Origin: Glandiceps talaboti
Lineage: Eukaryota > Hemichordata > Enteropneusta > Spengelidae
Direction: 5' to 3'
DNA length: 64,000 nucleotides
NCBI RefSeq assembly: GCF_964340395.1
Contig: NC_135549.1
Span: 26,902,095 to 26,966,094 of the forward strand
The position numbers and the translations under genes were made by a program. Below the pieces are notes generated by a model. That model saw nothing but the letters and a program-made list of their open reading frames with translations, was not told the origin of the DNA and ran no database searches. Position 1 is the first letter of the stretch. The number at the start of each line of letters is the position of its first letter. Shown here in pieces: positions 24,787 to 61,163 of this stretch.

Positions 24787-27700
24787 TTACAGTATTCTTA
24801 AATTTCCTGCATGTCTCAAGAATTGTCCTAAGTTATACGTTTGCTTTACATTACGGACAGAGAATAACTGTACAAGTTTGAACACAGATGGTTTCTTCCA
24901 ATAATATGGTTTAATGTATTTGGAGCGAAGGTCGGTGTAGAAAGGACATTTAAGAACAAAATGGTACTCATCCTCAATGTCATTGTTACACTTTGGGCAA
25001 TTTCTCAAATTCCTGGCTGTAGCTTGATAGCGTCCGGTTTCTATGGCTAAACTATGTGACGACAATCTATATTTAGCGATTAACTTCTTTAAATGCAGTG
25101 GTAGGGATTTGCATAAATAATATTGAATACAAAACAAATCATTTAAATGCTTATATAATATACACTTTGGTGAAGCTTCAATTTGAGCTCTGATAGTTTG
25201 TTGTGCCTGGTCAAAAATGCGTTGCTTTATAATTTCAAGATGACTTTTATTAGTACACTGATTTATCCAAACTTCACCAAAACCTAGAGATAGCAGTTCC
25301 TGCTTTATGAACGAAACCCAGTTAACTTCTCTGTAGTTTTCAACTCTGTCGTACATGTATTCATAACAAGATTTCAAAATACAGTTACTGGAAACTAACA
25401 ATTTACTCCAATATTTTATCATATTGTAAGTTCTGGTATATTTAAGAGGGTATCTACCAAGCTCACTGTATACCATAACATTACATGTCGACTTTTTTAC
25501 TCCAAGAATGCGTTTACAGAAATCAAGGTGAACTCTTTCAATATTTTGGCCATTGTGTAATCCCCAAACTTCTGACGCATATGAGAGAATACTACCAACG
25601 TAACAGTCAAACAAAAATAACAAAGTTTCATGGTTCAGGGATAGTGAAGAGGTGTTACGGTGTAATGCAAAAAGTGCCTTCCTACCCTGGTCCGCAAATT
25701 GTTTTTCCGTGCAAGAAAACTTGTTATTATAACTCAGCAACATTCCTAAATAAGTAAACTTATCAACAACTTCGACAAATTGTCCATCGTAAACCCATTG
25801 CTCATTAATTCTCAGTCTACCACCATTCCTGAAAACCATAATCTTTGTCTTTTCAATATTGACTTCTAAATTCCAGTTTCTCGAGTAGTCCAAAAGGTAA
25901 TTTAACTGTTGCTGCAATCCTTGTACACTTTCCGAAAATAAAACTAAATCGTCAGCATACATCAACAAGAATAAACTTAGAGATTTACACTCTAGAGGTA
26001 TACAATCATTGTTTAGAAAACCCATTTCTAAGTCGTTAATATACATTGAAAATAATATAGGAGATAAAACTTCCCCTTGCATTAAACCTACTTTACTTAT
26101 AAAATGATCTGATATAAAGCCATCTACTGCAACACAAGATCTGACGTTGGCATACATAGAACGAATGATAGATAAAATCTTCCCTCTAATTCCAATTTTT
26201 GAAAGTTTATGCAACAGTTTACATCGATTTACAGAGTCGAATGCCTTTTTGAAATCAATGAAAGCACAATATAGTCGCTTCTTAGATGACAGCGATTTAG
26301 AGACAAGGGTATTTAAGACAAAAATAGCATCTACTGTGCCAAAACCAGGCATAAACCCAAACTGTGCATCAGTAATTATATTTTGAGATGAAGACCATGT
26401 GAAAAGTCGGTGATTTATAATTGATGTAAAAAGTTTCCCTAAATGACTAACCAGACTAATTCCACGATAGTTATTGGCAATTTTAGAGTCTCCTTTTTTA
26501 AAGATAGGTATAATTACTGAAGACGACCAACTTTCAGGAAAGTACCCTGTTATCAGTACACTGTTAAATATTCTCTGCAAAATTGGTAGAAGAAAATCTT
26601 TACACTCAATGAAAAGCTCATTTAGGATACCGTCTGGTCCATGACTCTTACCCCTTTTCAACTTACAAATAGCCTTACGAATCTCATCCTCTGAAATATC
26701 ATTCTCAAGTTCATCAAAAAGAATATTTTGTGAGTCTACCAGGTTTTCAGCAACTGGCTCCGCATCAACATCGGTTGAAGATAAAGTTTTGAAAAACTCA
26801 AAAAAATTACATAAATTTACCTCAGTTTTCACCCTTTTCCGACGTGAAAACTTTTTAAAAAACTCTTTAGGATTATTCATTTTCAACTTGTCTAACATGT
26901 TACCCTCTGTACGTAAGTATGATCTCTTACGCTTACGTTCTAATGTCTTATATTTTCGTTTCTTGTCATTTAGTATAACATGATGACCATTTGTTTTATT
27001 ACCATTAAATTGCTTAAGTGCATATTTGTAATCTCGATAACAACGTTTGAGTTCATCGTTGAACCAAGGTTTGTCAGGTACACACTGTGTCAAATTATGT
27101 CGATTAAATGCACCAGTTTCATTCGAGCGATGTCTAGCTTGGTTCGTTTTACAAAATGGTTTGAAAATCCCAGTCAAAGCTTCTGTAAACCTGTTAATGT
27201 TACTGTCCATTGTAGCTTGTGTGACAATTTCAGCCTCGTTGTAAGATGATTTCAGTTGGTCAAGGTTGACCCTAACTGCCTCGCGGCACTGTGGTGTGTT
27301 ATCACTACACCATCTGTACACTTCACGTACCGTCCCGATGTCTGTATCCCCATTGGTATCTTCAGACATATGCAGGTGTTTTATCACCAGTTCGATATGC
27401 AAAGATGCATGGTCTGAATATTCAGTAAAGTTAGAAACTATAAATTTGTTTATCAAAGGAAAAACTTCTGTTGGTGACAACACATAATCAATAACACTCA
27501 TCCCACGTGCACCATTGAAAGTAAAATCACCACTTTGACCTTTTTCATGTCGACCATTTAAAATTCGTAAACCAGTAGCCTTGCATAAATTAATCAATCT
27601 AGAACCATACTCATTATATCCTGTATCAGGATTAACACGGGGTGATAGGTTTGTATCACTCTCATATCTTAGCAAATTATCAGTGTTATTAATAACAGAA

Positions 27701-28203
27701 TCATGTAAAGTATCCAACGGAATAAAATCATTACAAAGGCGGGTTCTACTATTAGTATCACCTACGACAATAACCTTGCCTAGGGATTGAAACAATGCTA
27801 TTTGGCTTTCAATTTCATAGAATACGTCACAATCATAAAATTTATAAAAACTTGAACCTGTCGGTGGAAAATATACAAAGGTACAATACATATCAGAGCC
27901 ATCTATACTTAATGACTTGTCAATTTTTAACCATATGATTGTGTCGAAGAAAATATCGCAAATGGAAATATATGGTACAAAAGAGTCTCGTATCAAGATT
28001 ATTGACCCTCCACCTTGTTTTGACTTGGCTTTCAATCTTGGAAATACAAAAGATTTGAAACCACTTGTTTGCAGATCATAGTCTTTGTCAGTCCAACACT
28101 CACAGAGTAAAACTACATCGTATGTCCGTAAAAAATTTCGGAAACCCGGATCCTGCCATTTGCTTTCAAAACCGCCATTGACATTCCATGATATAACCTT
28201 CAA
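24787..28203 (-). CDS. LINE ORF2: endonuclease-reverse transcriptase
   Basis: About 1138 codons without a stop. The N-terminal endonuclease shows ISWNVNGG near residue 4, CECWTD near 34, VVGDTNSR, SVIDYVLSP and SDHASLHIEL. The polymerase shows GPDGILNELF, NNYRGISLVS, FIDFKKAFDSVNR, MQGEVLSPILFSMYINDL and the catalytic YADDLVLF. The C-terminus carries a CX2CX8HX4C knuckle (CPKCNNDIEDEYHFVLKC). Together these nick genomic DNA and copy the element's RNA at the target. The first codon given here is TTG. There is no ATG in this frame until about residue 104, inside the endonuclease. The frame is open back to a TAG at 28240-28242 that ends ORF1. Confidence 0.92.
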   Translation of the reverse strand: MKVISWNVNGGFESKWQDPGFRNFLRTYDVVLLCECWTDKDYDLQTSGFKSFVFPRLKAKSKQGGGSIILIRDSFVPYISICDIFFDTIIWLKIDKSLSIDGSDMYCTFVYFPPTGSSFYKFYDCDVFYEIESQIALFQSLGKVIVVGDTNSRTRLCNDFIPLDTLHDSVINNTDNLLRYESDTNLSPRVNPDTGYNEYGSRLINLCKATGLRILNGRHEKGQSGDFTFNGARGMSVIDYVLSPTEVFPLINKFIVSNFTEYSDHASLHIELVIKHLHMSEDTNGDTDIGTVREVYRWCSDNTPQCREAVRVNLDQLKSSYNEAEIVTQATMDSNINRFTEALTGIFKPFCKTNQARHRSNETGAFNRHNLTQCVPDKPWFNDELKRCYRDYKYALKQFNGNKTNGHHVILNDKKRKYKTLERKRKRSYLRTEGNMLDKLKMNNPKEFFKKFSRRKRVKTEVNLCNFFEFFKTLSSTDVDAEPVAENLVDSQNILFDELENDISEDEIRKAICKLKRGKSHGPDGILNELFIECKDFLLPILQRIFNSVLITGYFPESWSSSVIIPIFKKGDSKIANNYRGISLVSHLGKLFTSIINHRLFTWSSSQNIITDAQFGFMPGFGTVDAIFVLNTLVSKSLSSKKRLYCAFIDFKKAFDSVNRCKLLHKLSKIGIRGKILSIIRSMYANVRSCVAVDGFISDHFISKVGLMQGEVLSPILFSMYINDLEMGFLNNDCIPLECKSLSLFLLMYADDLVLFSESVQGLQQQLNYLLDYSRNWNLEVNIEKTKIMVFRNGGRLRINEQWVYDGQFVEVVDKFTYLGMLLSYNNKFSCTEKQFADQGRKALFALHRNTSSLSLNHETLLFLFDCYVGSILSYASEVWGLHNGQNIERVHLDFCKRILGVKKSTCNVMVYSELGRYPLKYTRTYNMIKYWSKLLVSSNCILKSCYEYMYDRVENYREVNWVSFIKQELLSLGFGEVWINQCTNKSHLEIIKQRIFDQAQQTIRAQIEASPKCILYKHLNDLFCIQYYLCKSLPLHLKKLIAKYRLSSHSLAIETGRYQATARNLRNCPKCNNDIEDEYHFVLKCPFYTDLRSKYIKPYYWKKPSVFKLVQLFSVRNVKQTYNLGQFLRHAGNLRIL

Positions 28204-28239
28204 ATTACTCGCAGGGCTTAGAACATTCTCCGATAAATC

Positions 28240-29079
28240 CTATTTAGAGTCACGAAAACCGGAGTTGGGGCCCTCATATAAAGTTCCATCGATATACAGC
28301 TTGTCTTTCACCAATGCTGCCTTACGGTTATCCGCCCTGGCCTTTCGAAACACAGGTAACAGAGCTCGCCTACGATCCTGTACTACTTTCGGAAACTGCT
28401 CGCTGATAGAAAACGTTGTGCCTCTTAACTTACTACTTGATTTTCGAATTATTTCTCGCTGTGGGAAACTGCGAAACTTAGCCACTATAGGACGTGTTTT
28501 GTGAACGCTGGGTTTACCCATTCTATGAGCACGGTCTATTTGCAAAACCTCAGTAGTCTCCAGTTTTTCAGCACAGAAATTCTGGATTATTTCAGTACAG
28601 TTTTCGTCTTCCGTTTCACGAATGTTGAAGAACAGTAAGTTATCCCTCATAGATCTACATTGCAAATCAACTATTTCGTCCGCCAATTTTTTATTTTGTA
28701 CTTCAATTGTACTCATAGATTGCTTCAGGTCAGTGACCACAACTTCCATTACTTTGCGATTATTTTCAATTTCTGACTTGCTGTCATCCAGTATACCACT
28801 AATAAATTGCTGACTTTTCTCCACCTCCATTACTCTCATATTGATGGTTCTAATGTCATTCTTAACGGCACTCACCGCGTTCTCAATTTGGTCCAACTTA
28901 TCGAGTCGTTTAGTAATGACGTCCATCCTAGTCAACAACTCCTGAGCCCAGGGTGGCGTTGTACTAGTAGAAGAGAGAGACTGCTGCACACCAGGACCAA
29001 CAAACTGCGGCAGTTGACCAAAAGTAAACTGAGGGAATGGTCCACCTGTAGTAGGAGATTATGGTGGTGCATTCGCCAT
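28240..29079 (-). CDS. LINE ORF1: coiled-coil RNA-binding protein, early stop
   Basis: From the ATG at 28989 the frame has 249 codons. A heptad-rich coiled coil (about residues 15-105) leads into LQCRSMRDNLLFFNI, an RRM-type strand as in L1 ORF1 proteins. A basic C-terminal domain follows (IDRAHRMGK, RPIVAKFRSF). Such proteins trimerise and coat the element's RNA. The same frame extends upstream to an ATG at 29079 (MANAPP), but the seventh codon is TAA (29059-29061). Either this copy carries a nonsense mutation or translation starts at 28989. The stop codon TAG lies 36 bases before ORF2, in the same frame. Confidence 0.82.
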
Positions 29080-29253
29080 ATTGCCTGTACAAAGGACACT
29101 AAACTTGAACTTGAATGACAACTCCAGGCAATGTATCCACCCTTTATTCTTCTCTGAGTAGAAATCCCCTTTCATCCCGGCCCCAAATGTTGTAAAATTT
29201 AAAAGTAACTGACAACATAGTCAAAATGCAAGCACTTGTCTGGAAGCAGCTGA

Positions 29254-29286
29254 CCAATCAGAAAAAAAAAAACGTTGGTGACGTCA
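29254..29286 (-). promoter_or_regulatory. CRE and CCAAT motifs upstream of LINE ORF1
   Basis: A perfect TGACGTCA palindrome (29279-29286) and a CCAAT pentamer within GACCAATCAG (29254-29258) lie 175-210 bases upstream of the ORF1 ATG at 29079. An E-box (CAGCTG) sits just beside them. Internal 5' promoters are expected of LINEs. The motifs are seen; activity is inferred. Confidence 0.45.
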
Positions 29287-29479
29287 GCCAGGCATGGTAA
29301 GTCCCTGAAGAGTTATATCACGTTGATACGACGAATGAATGTCATATAAGGTAATAACCGATTTATCATATACCTTTTCCCAGGAATTTAAAGGGAAATT
29401 GCGAAAAATAAAAAGACGCGCGGCTAGCCGTGCGTGACCTGTTATCAGGTGACATTCACTTGCACATAGCTGTCCCTGT

Positions 29480-30769
29480 TCCGACGGTCGTCAATTTTCA
29501 TCAGCTTTAGGTGTAACTTTCCATAATTATTATGAAATACAACATAGGTATTAGAGTAAGTTCGCTAAAAGTTTCAAAAAATATGTTAATAACACTAGTT
29601 GGTCGACCGCCAATGGAATTTCTACAGTACCATAGTGTGGTAAGGCGCCCGGGGGAGAGGGGAGGGATACCATTGGTCAGGTCTGGTATGGGTGTGCGGC
29701 CAATGCTGCCAACCCCAGATCCCATTTTAGATCCATCTTTACAACAACAAAAAACAAACAATAATCCAATTTTAACCATTCAAGACCAAAATACAGGGAA
29801 ATTCCTGGAAATTCCGAATTAGTCGAGAATTTCCTTTCAGGCCCCATTTTAGACCAAATAAAATTGAAAATTGTGTAAAGTGGACCCCCATTTTTGACTC
29901 CTTATCGCAAAACATACAGTACCCATTTTAGACTAAAGGGCAATAAAAAGAACCCACTCCAATGGGGGCACATATATTTATACCCAACAGGCGGGAGTAC
30001 CCCCCTCCAACTAAGCGTACCGTACACAGTCGCCAGCTATACCATTGCCAAATGTACGTACCTGTACAGTGTTGTTATGGATTTGTAATTATTTATATAC
30101 GATCGTAAATAGTATCATTTGGGTATGGTTATTGTCGTCAAAATTTCCTTGTTTTGAAAATGTCCTCTGTTTGTGGCCATCGGTGATATCTAACGTTAGC
30201 GAGATCGCCGAACATTTTGTTTATGTTCAGAATCGATGTTTTTCCAATCCGAAAGGTGTTTTCTGATGACGTTTTACATCATTATCGTGACATTTGACGT
30301 CCCGTATCAGAAGTGATATTTCGTGTCAAACGTCATCACGAACGGTTCATCTGGGCATATAATGGGTATATGATAATATATTATATAATGGGGAGTGTCA
30401 GGCCTAGAGAGCGTTATAGTTCTTTTCAACTATATACTTTCATTCAAGATATGAACTATTATTAGATTATTTATAGTTGCCAGACTCGATTTGCCATAGC
30501 TATTTTCTAACTCCAGCTATCCAATGTTTCAATATATTTACTTCTGTGTTGTTAATTTTCTTTCGGGTAATGAAATAATTCAATTCAATTCAATTCAATT
30601 CAATTCAATTCAATTCAATTCAATTCAATTCAATTCGGTTCAGTTGATTCTCTAGACAATGAGACGACACAGGTCACAACCATCAACGTCAATGTGAAGG
30701 AGTGCGCAATTATTCTCACACAATCGAAACGTTTTCATCATTCACAAACAATTATATTCTGACTACAAC
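29480..30769. other. Upstream region of paralog B with a partial GGGGGTACT repeat
   Basis: From about 29640 to 30010 the sequence resembles the element at 33489-34010, read on the minus strand from GGGGGGTACTCCCGCC near 30010. A (CAATT)n run occupies 30574-30637. The stretch 30640-30769 is probably 5' UTR of paralog B. No TATA box was convincingly placed. Confidence 0.5.
30574..30637. repeat. (CAATT)n pentanucleotide microsatellite
   Basis: About 12 perfect CAATT units, roughly 130 bases upstream of the start codon of paralog B. It could lie in the 5' UTR or the proximal promoter. Confidence 0.97.
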
Positions 30770-58300
<27,531 letters not shown>

Positions 58301-59116
58301 CACCTCTGAAATTGGCTTTATATATATCGAAATTAAAACATCTTTTTGGTGATGGCATATTATAGATGTAAGTTCGTAAAATTATGTATATTTCTGACTA
58401 AAATTATGTATTAAGGAAACGACTTTAGATATTGCATTGAATATGTAATGTGTGAGAAAAATCCCTTGAATTTAAACACACTGTCAGCAAACATTGGTGT
58501 ATAGTACTGTATAAGATGAGAAGACAGAAGTATTAAATGTCATTAAATAGGTGTAGTGTTTCCTAAGGAATAGCATTTATGTAGTGTAAACGAAAGGGTC
58601 GGCCGAGTTCAAAAATACAGTGTTGAATTTTACAGTATCGGCTTTACAGTATTGGATAAGATAAGTAGGGACATAAATTACGATGAAATAAGTTTATTGC
58701 TCTAGACATATTCTTAGAGCAAGGAAGCAAATATTGAATGCCAAGGGCTTTTAAAATATTTGGTGGAAAGAGGTTGTTAAGTTGAAGGAAATAAGAGATG
58801 TGAGTATAAGGGTGGGATGAAATTGAGAGTAACAACCATTGGGCATCAGAACGTTATCAGATAATGTTAGTAATTATAGTTAAAATATCGTCATTATACC
58901 ACAGAGTATATTACACAAATCACCATGAATATAATTGGAAAAAAGATGTATCAGTTTAATGAACAATGTGCTATGTAACATGTTCAAAATATTTGTGATA
59001 TGTGCTCTCCTTAATATTGTCTCCCATGGGTTTTAACAGGTAATAAAGTATTTGGCAAAGAAACAGAACAAATTGTTCATCTTCGAAATTCAATGAAAAT
59101 ACAATGACTGTGAAAT

Positions 59117-59153
59117 GTATGTATGTATGTATGTATGTATGTATGTATGTATG

Positions 59154-59243
<90 letters not shown>

Positions 59244-59247
59244 TGCG
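59117..59247. repeat. (ATGT)n(AT)n(GT)n compound microsatellite
   Basis: Three abutting simple repeats. The long open frame read through it on the minus strand is an artefact. Confidence 0.96.
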
Positions 59248-60449
59248 TGTGTGTGAGTGAAAAATAATTTGTTTTTCGTGTATAGACCGATTTGATTAAT
59301 TTTACATGACAGTTGTAACGTAGCCTTTTTTGCGAAGACTATATGTTTAATATTTTTGCATAGATGAAATGATGACACAGAAATACCGTTAACCCCCACC
59401 ACAAAGACCCTACATGCTTTTAAAAAAATACTCATGGCTCTCTGCAAAGCTTTACGCGAAAAGATTTGTATTGTATTTTTTTTTTACTTTCACTAATTAC
59501 CCCAAAGTTTACATTGCTGTTTTTCTTCAAATCTACTGATAATTTAATGGCAACATCTATGATACTATCACCTATTCTACGATAATTCTTAACAATGAGC
59601 TCCAATCAGCTGTCTTAGCATAGTCAATACAATAACAGGTATACTTTTTACAATCACCCAACTCTGAATACCATAGCACAGTCTTTCAACTTAAAAACTA
59701 AACAATTGTGTATCATTAATAGTGGCGGGCATGTGCCTGGAAATGTTTCAAGGAAGATGGCATGTTTAATTGTAATACATATATTTGATTATATGTTGTA
59801 TGATTGTTATACAGCAAACGAATACTGATTTACTACTTGCAGTTTATTATCATTTCTACCATCAGCTCAAATGTGGGTACTAATATTTCGGTATAAATCT
59901 TGGCATATCAATTAGATAATCATTCGAACTATTAGATTTCGAACGTGTGTTGAGGTGAGGACTTCTAAAACATTGGTTGAATTTGTCGAACTCAGGAAAT
60001 AGGCAGTGTGCAAAAGTATAAGACTAATTTGTAAAGAGAATGACCGGTCCATACGTGATCAGATGTTTGTACGGATGAAGACATTTCTGTCTCAACCAAC
60101 ACAGACCTAGATATAAGAAGCAACAGAGCAACGATATTGAAATACGTTGTCATCACATTTCATATATATATAGTTGTACATAGACGTTGGAGTTTATGCA
60201 ACAGTACCACATTAAAAACTTTGCATGAGAGCCAATAATTCATATAATACTTGATATTTATGTTGAACTTCATGATGTGCCCATTTCACCTTATCTTGTA
60301 TTTGAATACGCTACACGTAGTCATAAAACCCTGACTCTTGTTTGGCCCTAAAACGAATGACAATAGGAATAGCAAGTAATGAATGTCAGTTTTTCATGTA
60401 TGGAAACAGTGAAAAGACATCCTTTTCTACATTTAGTATGTTGAATGCT

Positions 60450-60824
60450 AATGACATACTCTACACTATTAAACCAGATTTAAACTGAATGCCTCCTGTA
60501 AGGGCAAAACCACAGATGTTTGGGCATACACACATTGTTGGAATGCAAAATTCTGAAATATAGCTATTATACCTAATTGACAGACAGACAGACAGACAGA
60601 CAGAAGCATAAAAAGACACTCTCTTACGGTCACGTACAGGAGGTAAATAGTGTAATGACAGCCGCCACTCTATACCATAAGTGGAATAACAGCAATTCCA
60701 TCGTTTTATAAAAACGAATGACAACATTTATATTTCCAAAGCAATGGAATTGCTGTCATCCCACTTATGTTATAAAGTGGCGGCTATCATTCCACTTATT
60801 TTAAAAGTGTAGAGTGTGTCATTC
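60450..60824. mobile_element. Nested fold-back element
   Basis: The outer pair is AATGACATACTCTACACTA (about 60450) and AGTGTAGAGTGTGTCATT (about 60806). The inner pair is GACAGCCGCCACTCTATA plus ATAAGTGGAATAACAGCAA (about 60657-60700), against TTGCTGTCATCCCACTTAT plus AAAGTGGCGGCTATC (about 60745-60790). A CAGA run and CTCTCTTACGG lie between. It has no coding capacity. Confidence 0.7.
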
Positions 60825-61115
60825 AACCATATCATAACTGTACACTGTTTTCTCATAGGTAAATGGTGTCAGTAGTTTTAAGGTCACCCGACCGTTTAAC
60901 AGTGTCAGGTGTCAGGTCAAGGCACACATTAAAACAAGTATAACCTGTTCATAGTATGAATACGACCTAGTTACATTATTCATGTTCGATTGCATTGCCA
61001 AGTCTACTAGATATTATTACACTGCACTGGCACAAGTTAAAGGTGGTCAAAATTGATTGAATATTCCAAATTTGTGTTCGGCATAAATTGTGTAGAATCA
61101 CCGAGTCACGAACCT

Positions 61116-61131
61116 ATGTCGGACCACCATC

Positions 61132-61163
<32 letters not shown>

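Larger units (their letters stand above)
24612..29480 (-). mobile_element. Near-complete non-LTR retrotransposon (LINE)
   Basis: Minus-strand order: promoter-like 5' region, ORF1 (coiled coil plus RNA-binding domain), ORF2 (apurinic-type endonuclease, reverse transcriptase, CCHC knuckle), a short 3' UTR with long T and G runs, and a tail of AATAAATAATTGTAATTGTATT type. The 3' end is near 24612. The 5' end is uncertain but probably in the GC-rich stretch around 29407-29480. I could not establish a target-site duplication. ORF2 is uninterrupted, which implies a fairly young insertion. The clade is not resolved: ORF1 is L1-like in layout. Confidence 0.85.
58301..61115. other. Intergenic region between paralog B and the SLC16-like gene
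   Basis: Contains an (ATGT)n(AT)n(GT)n block at 59117-59247, copy 2 of the 120-bp segment (60030-60160) and a nested fold-back at 60450-60824. The 3' UTR of B should occupy the first few hundred bases; only ATTAAA-type signals were seen (about 58531). No other gene was recognised. Confidence 0.5.

Noticed and set aside
25485-28504. Several plus-strand open frames opposite the LINE
   Set aside because: They are antisense shadows of ORF1 and ORF2, which carry all the recognisable domains.
29507-29822. Opposed open frames of about 90 codons upstream of B
   Set aside because: They coincide with the GGGGGTACT-type repeat and show no domain or splice signals.
58971-59447. 158-codon minus-strand frame
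   Set aside because: About half of it is His-Thr, Ile-Tyr and Ile-His repeats from the compound microsatellite at 59117-59247.
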